A DNA stretch of 64,000 nt from Nocardia caishijiensis NBRC 108228 (GTDB taxonomy: Bacteria; Actinomycetota; Actinomycetes; Mycobacteriales; Mycobacteriaceae), in assembly GCF_001612825.1 (NCBI RefSeq), contig NZ_BDBE01000033.1:1-64000 (forward strand), written 5' to 3'. This document shows positions 31,662 through 40,035 of this stretch, one piece after another (within the stretch, counting starts at the first letter, position 1; every line of letters begins with the position of its first letter). The position numbers and the translations under genes were made by a program. The notes under the pieces are model-generated. The model saw nothing but the letters and a program-made list of their open reading frames with translations, was not told the DNA's origin and did no database searches.

Positions 31662-32018
31662 ATGAAGCAGCGCCAGCATCCGTATTCGTGCGGTATCGAT
31701 GCCGCCCTCGACGTGGTCGGCGGCAAATGGAAGGCACTGATCCTGTGGGCCCTGTCCACCGGCACCCAGCGCTTCGGCGACCTCAAACGCCTGGTTCCCG
31801 GCGTGACCGAGAAGATGCTGATCCAGCAGCTCCGCGAACTCGAGCACGACGGCATCATCAGCCGCGAGATCTACCCGCAGGTGCCACCGAAGGTGGAGTA
31901 CTCCCTCACCGAACGCGGTGTGTCACTCAACGCCGCACTGGTGCCCCTCGGCGAATGGGGCAATGCGAACATGGACCACATCTGCGGGGTGAAAGGGGTT
32001 GCGGCACCGGTCCACTGA
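31662..32018 (+). CDS. HxlR family winged-helix regulator
   Basis: A 118-aa HxlR protein starting MKQRQHPYSCGIDAALDVVGGKWKALILW. Cys10 near the N terminus is the conserved position that in several HxlR/HypR-type regulators senses electrophiles or oxidants. The winged helix covers residues 25-95 (RFGDLKRLVPGVTEKMLIQQLREL). The start at 31662 has AAGGCGG upstream. A GTG at 31623 would overlap the palindrome. It likely controls itself and the divergent reductase. It is convergent with purC across a copy of the dispersed element. Confidence 0.88.
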   Translation: MKQRQHPYSCGIDAALDVVGGKWKALILWALSTGTQRFGDLKRLVPGVTEKMLIQQLRELEHDGIISREIYPQVPPKVEYSLTERGVSLNAALVPLGEWGNANMDHICGVKGVAAPVH

Positions 32019-32030
32019 CCGAACGCAGAC

Positions 32031-32145
32031 ACATGGGTAACTCCCCGGGTACCGACGAACCGAACCGCACGGGAAAAGCTTGCCGCCCCCACCGAACTCC
32101 CCGCGCCCGAATCCGGCCTGAGTACGCGGGGAGGCGGACGAGCCT
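32031..32145 (+). repeat. Dispersed 115-bp element, copy 2
   Basis: The second copy begins ACATGGGTAACTCCCCGGG, continues with 32 variable nt, a GCTTGCCGCC core, a TCCGGCCTGAGT section and a CGCGGGGAGGCGGACGAGCCT end. Its last bases include the stop codon of purC on the other strand (32144-32146). From ATG 32033 it encodes MGNSPGTDEP. The first seven codons match the other copies except at synonymous positions. Confidence 0.72.
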
Positions 32146-32983
32146 AGGTACGCGGGGACGTGGGCCAGCTTTTTCCCGTGATTCGTTCGTAGGCCTCTTC
32201 GTACTTGCGGCGGGTCGCCTCGACCACGTCGGCCGGGATCTCCGGGCCGGGGTATTCCTTGTTCCAGCCGGTGGAGGTGGACCAGTCGCGCACGAACTGC
32301 TTGTCGAAGGAACGCTGGGCGCGGCCCGGCTCCCACTCGTCGGCGGGCCAGAAGCGCGAGGAATCGGAGGTGAGCACCTCGTCACCGAGGGTGAGAACCT
32401 CACCGTCCCACCCGAATTCGACCTTCGTGTCGGCGACGATCACCCCCGCCTTCGCCGCGTGCTCGGCGCCGCGCGAGTAGATCTCGAGAGTCAGGTCGCG
32501 CAGCTTCTCGGCGACCTCGCGGCCTTCCTGGCTCACCACGTCGGCGAAGCTGATCGCCTCGTCGTGGCCCTCGGCGGCCTTGGTGGAGGGGGTGAAGATC
32601 GGTTCGGGCAGTTTGTCGCCGTCACGCAGACCCGGCGGCAGCGCGATGCCCGACACCGTGCCCGACTGCTGGTACTCCTTCAGACCCGACCCGGTCAGGT
32701 ACCCGCGCGCGATGCACTCGACCTGCAGCATCTTCAGCGGCTTCACCCGGATTCCGCGACCGGCGAACTCGGCGGGCACGTCGGTGGCCGACACCACGTG
32801 GTTGGGGATGTCGGTGAAGTACTCGAACCACCAGTTCGACAGCTGGGTCAACAGCGCACCCTTGCCGGGTATCGGCGTCGGCAGCACCACGTCGTAGACC
32901 GAGACCCGGTCCGACGCGACGAGCAGCAGGGTGTCGCCGTCGGAGTAGAGGTCACGAACTTTTCCGGCGTGCACATGCTTCAA
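32144..32983 (-). CDS. purC: Phosphoribosylaminoimidazole-succinocarboxamide synthase
   Basis: A 279-aa SAICAR synthase (purine biosynthesis, CAIR plus aspartate and ATP to SAICAR). Recognised by HAGKVRDLY, LLVASDRVSVYDVVLP, the CIARGYLTGSGLKEY signature and the VDTKVEFG-like VADTKVEFGWD. The start is TTG at 32983, fixed by AGGAGG exactly 7 nt upstream and by the conserved KHVHAGKVRDLY beginning. A rare TTG start may limit translation. It lies alone among accessory redox genes. Its stop codon falls inside copy 2 of the dispersed element. Confidence 0.93.
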   Translation of the reverse strand: MKHVHAGKVRDLYSDGDTLLLVASDRVSVYDVVLPTPIPGKGALLTQLSNWWFEYFTDIPNHVVSATDVPAEFAGRGIRVKPLKMLQVECIARGYLTGSGLKEYQQSGTVSGIALPPGLRDGDKLPEPIFTPSTKAAEGHDEAISFADVVSQEGREVAEKLRDLTLEIYSRGAEHAAKAGVIVADTKVEFGWDGEVLTLGDEVLTSDSSRFWPADEWEPGRAQRSFDKQFVRDWSTSTGWNKEYPGPEIPADVVEATRRKYEEAYERITGKSWPTSPRT

Positions 32984-33121
32984 CGTCGAACCTCCTGGTG
33001 GCGCCGTACGAACTGAGTAGGTAGGACTGTACCGGCCGGGGCCGTTGCCGAATTCGACCTGGTCGCCGCGACGGGAGGCCGGTCACATTCCACCGTGACA
33101 GGCTCTCGCCCGGCCGGATTA

Positions 33122-34078
33122 TCAGGCGCTCACGCGCCCGCTGTCGGCGACGCGGAACGTGCGCCGGTAGGCCAGCGGGGCGACGCCGACGGCGGCCTGG
33201 AAGTGCTGACGCAGCGAGGTTCCGGTGGCGAAGCCGACCCGGCTCGCGATCCGCTCGACCGACAGGTCGCCGGCCTCGAGCAGGTGCCGCGCCCTGGCCA
33301 CCCGCTGCTGGGTGAGCCAGCGCCCGGGGCTCAGACCCACCTCGTCGACGAAGCGGCGGGCGAAGGTGCGCCTGCTCATCCGCGCGTGCGCGGCCAGCTC
33401 GGCCATGCTCAGCGGGAGGTCCAAATGTTCGAGGGCCCACTGTCGGGTAGCGGCGGTGCTCGCGACCGAGGGATCGGGGACGGGTTGGTCGATGTACTGC
33501 GCCTGCCCGCCGTCGCGCCACGGCGGCACCACGCTGACGCGCGCGACCTGATTGGCCACCGCGCTGCCGTGGTCGGCGCGCACGATGTGCAGGCACAGGT
33601 CGATGCCGGAGGCCGCGCCCGCCGAGGTGAGCACGTCACCGTCGTCGACGAACAGCACGTCCGGGTCGAGCGCGATGTGCGGGAACCGGCGCCGGAAGTC
33701 CTCGGCCAGCCGCCAGTGGGTGGTCGCCGGACGGCCGTCGAGCAGGCCCGCGGCCGCCAGCACGAACGCGCCGGTGCAGATCGAGACGATGCGGGTGCCG
33801 GGCCGGATCATGGCCAGCGCGTCGAGCGTCACCCGGTCGAGCTCGCCGTCGGTCATGGCCGGATCGCACGACGGGATGATCACGGTGTCGGCGGTGGCCA
33901 GGAGCTCAGGGCCGTGCGCGACGGTGATTCCGTAGTCGGCGCAGGTGCGTACCGGTCCGCCGTCGGCCGAGCAGGTCAGTACCTCGTAGCGGTCGTCGAG
34001 ATTGCCGAAGATCCGTTTCGGGATGCCCAGTTCGAACGGGTACACGCCGTCGAGCGCGAGAACCACCACGCGATGCAT
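33122..34078 (-). CDS. GlxA family AraC-type regulator (DJ-1/PfpI domain)
   Basis: A 318-aa regulator with an N-terminal class-I glutamine-amidotransferase-like DJ-1/PfpI domain (MHRVVVLALDGVYPFELGIPKRIFG; SICTGAFVLAAAGLLDGRPATTHW with the Cys elbow). The C-terminal AraC HTH pair (about residues 215-310) has RVGFATGTSLRQHFQAAVGVAPLAYRRTF. Such proteins often activate genes for nitrogen-containing small molecules. It is divergent from the quinone-oxidoreductase-like gene (70-bp gap), the likely target. Confidence 0.9.
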   Translation of the reverse strand: MHRVVVLALDGVYPFELGIPKRIFGNLDDRYEVLTCSADGGPVRTCADYGITVAHGPELLATADTVIIPSCDPAMTDGELDRVTLDALAMIRPGTRIVSICTGAFVLAAAGLLDGRPATTHWRLAEDFRRRFPHIALDPDVLFVDDGDVLTSAGAASGIDLCLHIVRADHGSAVANQVARVSVVPPWRDGGQAQYIDQPVPDPSVASTAATRQWALEHLDLPLSMAELAAHARMSRRTFARRFVDEVGLSPGRWLTQQRVARARHLLEAGDLSVERIASRVGFATGTSLRQHFQAAVGVAPLAYRRTFRVADSGRVSA

Positions 34079-34148
34079 GGCACGATCCTATCGGATGATG
34101 ACATTCATGCCATTTCCCGCACGACCGCCCTGCGGCACCGTGAACGGC

Positions 34149-35096
34149 ATGACCGAAACCATGCGTGCCATCAGTCAGGACACCCTCGGCGGACCCGAGG
34201 TCCTGCGCGAAGTCGAACTCCCCCGTCCCGAACCCGGCCCGAGCCAGCTGCTGATCCGGGTACACGCCGCGGGCATCAACCCCACCGACTGGAAGCACCG
34301 AGCCCTGCCCGGATTGTTCCTGCCCGCACCGCCTTTCGTCCTCGGCTGGGACGTCTCCGGAGTCGTCGAGGCCGTCGGCTTCGGCGTCACGCTGTTCGCA
34401 CCCGGCGACGAGGTCTTCGGCATGCTGCCGTATCCGTACGGGCACGGATCGCTGGCGGAGTACGTCGTCGGTCCCGCGCGCGCGTTCGTCCGCAAGCCCA
34501 CCGCTGTCGAGCACGTCGTGGCGGGTGCGACGCCGCTGGCCGCGCTCACCGCCTGGCAGGCACTGGTCGACACCGCGCAGGTCGAGGCGGGGCAACGGGT
34601 GCTGATCCATGCGGCGGGCGGTGGTGTCGGTCATTTGGCGGTGCAGGTCGCCAAGGCGCGCGGCGCGTACGTCATCGGGACGGCGAGCGCGGCCAAGCAC
34701 GACCATCTGCGCGCGCTCGGCGCCGACGAGCTCATCGACTACCGGAGCGTGGACTTCACCGACGTGGTGCGCGAGGTCGACGTGGTGCTCGACACCCTCG
34801 GCCCGGAGAACTGCCGCCGTTCGCTACCGACGCTGCGCCCCGGTGGCGTGCTCGTGAGCATCCTTGCCCGCCAGGACGCCGAGCTGTCCGCTCTCGCCGC
34901 CGAACGGGGCGTCCGCTTCGCGTCGCTGCTCGTCGAGGCCGACCACGAGGGAATGCGCGCGGTGGCCGCCCTGCTCGAATCGGGAGCGCTCATCCCGACC
35001 ATCGCCGGGGTCTTCCCGCTGGCGGAGGCGGGGAAGGCTCATGCGCTCGGCGAGACCGGCCGCACCCTCGGCAAGCTCGTGCTCACCGTCGACTGA
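34149..35096 (+). CDS. Zinc-independent medium-chain dehydrogenase (quinone oxidoreductase-like)
   Basis: A 315-aa MDR-superfamily enzyme. The N-terminal GroES-like domain has IRVHAAGINPTDWKHR and FVLGWDVSGVVEAVG without the zinc-binding cysteines. The cofactor domain has the AAGGGVGHLAVQVAKARGA Rossmann motif near residue 150. It probably reduces quinones or alpha,beta-unsaturated carbonyls with NADPH. Start at ATG 34149 or possibly ATG 34161. It is divergent from the GlxA-type regulator. A small CCCGAG-CTCGGG hairpin (35195-35211) lies downstream. Confidence 0.88.
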   Translation: MTETMRAISQDTLGGPEVLREVELPRPEPGPSQLLIRVHAAGINPTDWKHRALPGLFLPAPPFVLGWDVSGVVEAVGFGVTLFAPGDEVFGMLPYPYGHGSLAEYVVGPARAFVRKPTAVEHVVAGATPLAALTAWQALVDTAQVEAGQRVLIHAAGGGVGHLAVQVAKARGAYVIGTASAAKHDHLRALGADELIDYRSVDFTDVVREVDVVLDTLGPENCRRSLPTLRPGGVLVSILARQDAELSALAAERGVRFASLLVEADHEGMRAVAALLESGALIPTIAGVFPLAEAGKAHALGETGRTLGKLVLTVD

Positions 35097-35313
35097 GCGG
35101 AAGACACCGGTCGATCGCCCCCCGCGGTCGCGTCGTCCCGAACGGGCGAGCACCGCGGGGCTGGCGGCGCACGCGACCCGGGCCCACGTGGACACCCGAG
35201 GGAAACTCGGGAGCGGGTGCCGACGGCAGGTGGCATTGTGGACGCTGACGCGCGCGCCGGTGCGATACCGGTGCGCCGAAGTGTGCCGTGTTCGTCGACG
35301 ACGAAGGAGATCT

Positions 35314-37905
35314 ATGTCCGCCCCGAATCTCACCCGCGACCAGGCGGTCGAACGCGCGGCCATCGTGGCCGTGCAGAACTACCGGATCGAACTCGACCTC
35401 ACCGACCAGCCGCGCGGCGCCGGTTCGGAGGTGTCGGACACCTTCGGTTCCACGACCACCGTCACGTTCACCGCCACCCCCGGCGCGAGCACGTTCATCG
35501 ACCTGGTCGCGCCCCGCGTGCGCTCGGCCGTGCTCAACGGCACCCCGCTGGACGTGAGCGGCTACGACGAATCGACCGGCATCGCACTGCCGGACCTGGC
35601 CGCCACCAACGAGCTCGTCGTCGAAGCCGACTGCGAGTACTCGCACACCGGTGAGGGTCTGCACCGCTTCGTCGACCCAGCCGACGACAAGGTGTACCTC
35701 TACTCGCAGTTCGAAACCGCCGACGCCAAGCGCATGTTCGCCTGCTTCGACCAGCCCGACCTCAAGGCCACCTTCGATGTCGTCGCCACCGCGCCCGCCG
35801 ACTGGCAGGTCGTGTCCAACGGCGCCACCGCCGAGGAGCACAAGATCGGCGCCGTGGTCCGGCACACCTTCGCCACCACGCCGAAGATGAGCACCTACCT
35901 GGTCGCGATGATCGCCGGTCCGTACGCGAAATGGACCGACGTGTACCAGGATTCGCACGGCGAGATCCCCCTCGGCCTGTTCTGCCGGGCCTCGCTGGCC
36001 GAGCACATGGACCACGAACGGCTGTTCACCGAGACCAAGCAGGGTTTCGCCTTCTACCACGAGAACTTCGGCGTGCCGTACGCCTTCGGCAAGTACGACC
36101 AGTTGTTCGTGCCGGAGTTCAACGCGGGCGCGATGGAGAACGCGGGCGCGGTCACCTTCCTCGAGGACTACGTGTTCCGGTCCAAGGTGACCCGCGCGTC
36201 CTATGAGCGCCGCGCGGAGACCGTGCTGCACGAGATGGCGCACATGTGGTTCGGCGACCTGGTCACCATGAAGTGGTGGGACGACCTGTGGCTCAACGAA
36301 TCGTTCGCCACGTTCGCGTCGGTGCTGTGCCAGGCCGAGGCCACCGAATACACCAGTGCCTGGACCACTTTCGCGAATGTGGAGAAGTCCTGGGCCTACC
36401 GTCAGGACCAGCTGCCCTCCACCCACCCGATCGCCGCCGACATCCCCGACCTGCACGCGGTGGAGGTGAACTTCGACGGCATCACCTACGCCAAGGGCGC
36501 CTCGGTGCTCAAGCAGCTCGTCGCCTACGTCGGTCTGCGACCGTTCCTGGCCGGACTGCGGGAGTACTTCGCCGACCACGCCTACGGCAATGCCACCTTC
36601 GACAACCTGCTGTCGGCGCTGGAGAAGGCGTCGGGGCGTGACCTGTCGGACTGGGGTGCGCAGTGGCTCAAGACCACCGGTCTCAACATCCTGCGGCCCG
36701 ACTTCACCGTCGCGGCCGACGGCACGTTCTCGGAATTCGCCGTCGTGCAGGACGGTGCCGAGCCGGGTGCCGGTGAGTACCGGGTGCACCGGATCGCGAT
36801 CGGCGTCTACGACGATGTCGACGGAAAGCTGGTGCGTACCAAGCGTGTCGAGCTCGACCTCGACGCCGCCGTGCGCACCGAGGTGCCGGAGCTGGTCGGG
36901 GTGACGAGTGGGGCGCTGGTGCTGGTCAACGACGACGACCTCACCTACTGCTCGCTGCGCCTTGACCCCGAGTCGCTCGCGGTGATCGTCGACCGCGTCG
37001 GTGACATCGCCGAATCGCTGCCGCGCACGCTGGCCTGGTCGGCGGCCTGGGAGATGACGAGACAGGCCGAGATGAAGGCCCGCGATTTCGTCGCGCTCGT
37101 GCAGCGTGGCATCGGCGCGGAGTCCGAGATCGGGGTGGTGCAGCGGCTGCTCATGCAGGCCGCGACCGCCATCTCCAGCTACGCCGAGCCCGGGTGGGCC
37201 GAGCAGGAGGGCTGGCCCGGTTTCGCCGACCGGCTGCTCGAGCTGGCGCGCGGCGCCGAGGCGGGGTCGGATCATCAACTGGCGTTCGTCAACGCGCTCA
37301 CCGGTGCCAAGCTCGACACCCGGCACACCGATGTGCTCGCCCGGCTGCTCGACAGCGACCCGGCCGAGGTCGGGCTGGCGGGGCTCACGGTCGACACCGA
37401 TCTGCGCTGGCGTGTGGTCACCGCGCTGGCCGCGGCGGGCCGCATCGACGCCGACGGCCTCGAGTCGCCGGTGATCGACGCCGAGCTGGACCGTGATCCG
37501 ACGGCGGCGGGCAAGCGCCAGGCCGCCGCCGCACGCACGGCGCGCCCGTTGGCCGCGGTGAAGGAACAGGCGTGGAACACGGTGATGGGCGACGACACGG
37601 TTCCCAACATCACCGCCCGCGCCATCGTCGGTGGATTCGCTCCTGCGGGTCAGGGCGAGTTGCTCGCGCGGTACGTCGACCGGTACTTCGCCGATGTCCC
37701 CGCCGTGTGGGAGCGTCGCTCGAGTGAGGTGGCCCAGACCGTGGTCGTCGGCCTGTACCCGCACTGGGCGATCACCGAGGAGGCGATGGCCGCGGCCGAC
37801 GAATTCCTCGCGGGCGACCACCCACCGGCTCTGCGCCGACTGGTCTCCGAGGGTCGCGCCGGGATCGAACGCTCTTTGCGCGCACGGGAATTCGACGCCA
37901 AGTAG
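35314..37905 (+). CDS. pepN: Aminopeptidase N (M1 family)
   Basis: An 863-aa zinc aminopeptidase that removes N-terminal residues from peptides. The exopeptidase motif GAMEN is near residue 272. The zinc site HEMAH is at 306-310, with the third ligand Glu329 in WLNESFATF. The C-terminal ERAP1-like helical domain is complete. The ATG at 35314 is set by AAGGAGAT. The length matches Rv2467 (about 861), and the gene is in the corresponding position after the Rv2466c-like gene, though separated by 9 kb of accessory genes. A strong hairpin follows the stop. Confidence 0.96.
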   Translation: MSAPNLTRDQAVERAAIVAVQNYRIELDLTDQPRGAGSEVSDTFGSTTTVTFTATPGASTFIDLVAPRVRSAVLNGTPLDVSGYDESTGIALPDLAATNELVVEADCEYSHTGEGLHRFVDPADDKVYLYSQFETADAKRMFACFDQPDLKATFDVVATAPADWQVVSNGATAEEHKIGAVVRHTFATTPKMSTYLVAMIAGPYAKWTDVYQDSHGEIPLGLFCRASLAEHMDHERLFTETKQGFAFYHENFGVPYAFGKYDQLFVPEFNAGAMENAGAVTFLEDYVFRSKVTRASYERRAETVLHEMAHMWFGDLVTMKWWDDLWLNESFATFASVLCQAEATEYTSAWTTFANVEKSWAYRQDQLPSTHPIAADIPDLHAVEVNFDGITYAKGASVLKQLVAYVGLRPFLAGLREYFADHAYGNATFDNLLSALEKASGRDLSDWGAQWLKTTGLNILRPDFTVAADGTFSEFAVVQDGAEPGAGEYRVHRIAIGVYDDVDGKLVRTKRVELDLDAAVRTEVPELVGVTSGALVLVNDDDLTYCSLRLDPESLAVIVDRVGDIAESLPRTLAWSAAWEMTRQAEMKARDFVALVQRGIGAESEIGVVQRLLMQAATAISSYAEPGWAEQEGWPGFADRLLELARGAEAGSDHQLAFVNALTGAKLDTRHTDVLARLLDSDPAEVGLAGLTVDTDLRWRVVTALAAAGRIDADGLESPVIDAELDRDPTAAGKRQAAAARTARPLAAVKEQAWNTVMGDDTVPNITARAIVGGFAPAGQGELLARYVDRYFADVPAVWERRSSEVAQTVVVGLYPHWAITEEAMAAADEFLAGDHPPALRRLVSEGRAGIERSLRAREFDAK

Positions 37906-37913
37906 GCACCGAA

Positions 37914-37949
37914 CCGATGGCCCCGATCTCGCCGGATCGGGGCCATCGG
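37914..37949 (+). terminator. Terminator downstream of pepN
   Basis: A perfect 15-bp stem (37914-37928 with 37935-37949) and a 6-nt loop begin 9 nt after the pepN stop. Confidence 0.8.
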
Positions 37950-38034
37950 CCATTTCGCCACCACGGAACTACTACCGCGAGTAGTATTCGAGGCGGGGGA
38001 TTTCCTCCATGTCGCACTCCGAAGGAGAAACGAG

Positions 38035-38487
38035 ATGGGAACCATCACGGCCGAGCGCTTCATCGCCGCGCCGATCGAGCAGGTCTTCGAATGGTGCGCC
38101 GACACAAGGAATTACGGGCGTTCGTTCTGGGTGCTGCGTAATCGTTGGGTCAGCCACGGAGCGGACGCGCCCTACGGTGTCGGCGCGGTCCGGGAACACC
38201 TGTGGTCGATCGGCCGGTTCACCGAGCGGATCACACGCTACGACCCGCCTCGGGCGTTCGACTACCTCGTCGAGCGCAGCTTTCCACCGTCGCGGCACGA
38301 GGGCGCGAGCATGACTTTCACGGCGGAACCCGGTGGCACCCGGGTGCGGTGGACCAGCGTCGGTGAGGTGAAGGCTCCCTTCGCGGCGGCGGCGATCACC
38401 CGGCTCACCACGCCGATCGCCGCGGCGGTCTTCGGGAACATCCTCGACGCGTGCGCGAAAGACCTCGGGGTGGCCGTCCGCCGCTGA
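38035..38487 (+). CDS. SRPBCC (START-like) family protein
   Basis: A 150-aa protein with the SRPBCC ligand-binding fold. MGTITAERFIAAPIEQVFEWCADTRNYG is the typical first strand and helix, GAVREHLWSIGRFTERITRYDPPRAFDY follows, and a C-terminal helix closes the pocket. This is the polyketide-cyclase/dehydrase or lipid-transport-like group. No catalytic residues can be assigned. GAAGGAGA precedes the ATG. It stands alone between the pepN terminator and the extra clpP genes. Confidence 0.8.
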   Translation: MGTITAERFIAAPIEQVFEWCADTRNYGRSFWVLRNRWVSHGADAPYGVGAVREHLWSIGRFTERITRYDPPRAFDYLVERSFPPSRHEGASMTFTAEPGGTRVRWTSVGEVKAPFAAAAITRLTTPIAAAVFGNILDACAKDLGVAVRR

Positions 38488-38551
38488 GAACGCGATCGGC
38501 TTTCCTGTCTCTCGCCGTCGACCGACCCGAACCAGGTGCGATGCCGTCGGG

Positions 38552-38656
38552 CTCCTGCGTCGCTCGCTGCTGCGGACAGCATCGGCGGCGAACCGGGTCT
38601 CTCCTGCGTCGCTCGCTGCTGTGAGCAGATCTGCTGCGGGCAGCATCGGCGGCGAG
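38552..38656 (+). repeat. Imperfect tandem duplication upstream of the extra clpP pair
   Basis: A 21-bp block CTCCTGCGTCGCTCGCTGCTG occurs at 38552-38572 and 38601-38621. Each copy is followed by CAGCATCGGCGGCGA (38577-38591 and 38641-38655). The unit is therefore duplicated with small insertions. It directly precedes the start of the first extra ClpP gene and may carry its promoter or operator. Confidence 0.7.
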
Positions 38657-38670
38657 AGGTGGTGGGAGCC

Positions 38671-39291
38671 ATGCACCGTGGACGCATGGCACACGACGAC
38701 AAAGCACCGATGTTCAGTTGGCGGATGCGGGAGCAGTTGTTCGGGCGGCGAATTCTCGTGCTCGACGGTGCGCTCGACGACGACAACGGGACCCTGCTCA
38801 TCACCCAGTTGCTCACCCTGGCCGCACAGGCCCCCGAGGCCGGGATCTCACTGTGGATCCACTCCCCCGGCGGCTCGGTGCCGTCGATGCTCGCCATCCG
38901 CGACGTGATGCGCCTCGTTCCGTGCGAGGTGTCGACCCTCGCACTTGGATTGGCTTGCAGCGCGGGGCAATTCCTGTTGTCCTCCGGGACGCCCGGCAAG
39001 CGGTACGCGATGCCGCACGCCCGCATCCTGATGCACCAGGGTTCGGCGGGCATCGGTGGCAGCGCGGTGGAGGTGGAGGTGCAGGCCGACGACCTGCGCT
39101 ACACCGTGGACACCGTCCTCGGACTGATCGCGCAGGACACCGGCCAGCCCTTCGAGCGCGTCTACGAGGACTCCCTGCACGACCGCTGGTTCACCGCCAC
39201 CCAGGCCCTCGAGTACGGCTTCATCGACCATGTCGTGGAGTCCTTCGACCAAGTGGTACCCAATCGTCGTCGCATCGGTATCACCGCATGA
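38671..39291 (+). CDS. ClpP-family protease subunit, catalytically intact paralog
   Basis: A 206-aa ClpP paralog, distinct from ClpP1 and ClpP2. The triad is present: Ser97 in GLACSAGQFLL, His122 in ILMHQG and Asp171 in HDRWFTATQALEYGFIDHVV. The HSPGGSV oxyanion segment is at 64-70. It is an accessory ClpP like those that some Streptomyces and Nocardia carry (clpP3/clpP4 type). The ATG at 38671 (GGGAG just upstream) is chosen; ATG 38686 is an alternative. It is followed after 141 bp by a second ClpP-like gene with no active-site serine, so the two probably form mixed rings. Confidence 0.9.
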   Translation: MHRGRMAHDDKAPMFSWRMREQLFGRRILVLDGALDDDNGTLLITQLLTLAAQAPEAGISLWIHSPGGSVPSMLAIRDVMRLVPCEVSTLALGLACSAGQFLLSSGTPGKRYAMPHARILMHQGSAGIGGSAVEVEVQADDLRYTVDTVLGLIAQDTGQPFERVYEDSLHDRWFTATQALEYGFIDHVVESFDQVVPNRRRIGITA

Positions 39292-39322
39292 ATTGCCGCT
39301 GGCACCAGGTGATCACGCGCGT

Positions 39323-39438
39323 ACATGGGTAACTCACCGGGGACGGGCCGACCCGACCCCTACGCCGACAGCTTGCCGCCGACGCAATCCAGGTGGCAGA
39401 CGAGTCAGGCCAGAATTCGCGGAGAGGCGGATATGTCC
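39323..39438 (+). repeat. Dispersed 116-bp element, copy 3
   Basis: The third copy begins ACATGGGTAACTCACCGGG, continues with 33 variable nt, GCCGCCGACGCAA, a 29-nt section with TCAGGCCAGAAT, and the end CGCGGAGAGGCGGATATGTCC. It spans the gap between the two extra clpP genes. Its final bases supply the Shine-Dalgarno-like GGAGAGG and the ATG of the second. From ATG 39325 its frame is open and in phase with that gene. Confidence 0.75.
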
Positions 39439-40023
39439 AGCTACACGATTCCGAATGTCGTTTCCCAGCATCGCGGTGGGGAACGCATCACCGACATCTA
39501 TTCACATCTGCTCAGCGAACGCATCGTCTACCTGGGCACACCCATCGATTCCGGCGTCGCCAACGCGCTCATCGCGCAACTGCTGCACCTGGAGTCCGAC
39601 AGTCCCGGCCAACCGATCAGCCTTTACATCAACTGCGAGGGCGGCGACCTGTCGGCCATGCTCGCCGTGTACGACACCATGCGGTTCATCAAGGCGCCGG
39701 TGCACACCACCTGCGTCGGCCAGGCCATCGCGGTCGGTGCCGTGCTCCTCGCGGGCGGCGAGGCCGGGCACCGGGCCATGCTGCCGCACACCCGCATCGT
39801 GTTGCACCAGCCCGCGACTCGTGGACAGGGCACGATCCCCGACCTGATTTTGCAGGCCGACGAGATCGTGCGGATGCGGGCGGCGATCGAGGCGATCCTG
39901 TCGAAGCACACGGGTCAGAGCCCGGAGACCTTGCGCCGCGACACCGACCGCGACCGCGTGTTCACCGCTGACACAGCCCTGGAGTACGGGCTGGTGGATC
40001 AGGTTCTGCACGAACGGGAATGA
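39433..40023 (+). CDS. ClpP-like subunit lacking the catalytic serine (ClpR-like)
   Basis: A 196-aa ClpP-fold protein. The segment that should read GQAAS reads GQAIAVGAVLL, so the nucleophile position is Ala100. His125 (IVLHQP) and the Asp of RDTDRDRVFTADTALEYG are kept. Overall it is closer to ClpP2 than to the preceding paralog. It cannot cleave peptides by the usual mechanism and probably serves as a structural or regulatory ring partner, as ClpR does in cyanobacteria. The start used here is ATG 39433 with GGAGAGG upstream. An in-frame ATG 39325 would prepend 36 residues encoded by the dispersed element. Confidence 0.87.
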   Translation: MSSYTIPNVVSQHRGGERITDIYSHLLSERIVYLGTPIDSGVANALIAQLLHLESDSPGQPISLYINCEGGDLSAMLAVYDTMRFIKAPVHTTCVGQAIAVGAVLLAGGEAGHRAMLPHTRIVLHQPATRGQGTIPDLILQADEIVRMRAAIEAILSKHTGQSPETLRRDTDRDRVFTADTALEYGLVDQVLHERE

Positions 40024-40035
40024 TCCGGCCGGGCG

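Noticed and set aside
22717..39438. Element copies as a known riboswitch (cobalamin, ydaO/c-di-AMP, SAM-IV, FMN, glycine)
   Set aside because: The conserved core sequences of these classes as I know them are not present, and the copies do not share a consistent position upstream of genes.
22717..39438. Element copies as insertion sequences or MITEs
   Set aside because: I see no perfect terminal inverted repeats, target-site duplications or transposase frames; end similarity is limited to a CTCACC/GGTGAG pairing in copy 1 and a CTCCCC/GGGGAG pairing in copy 2.
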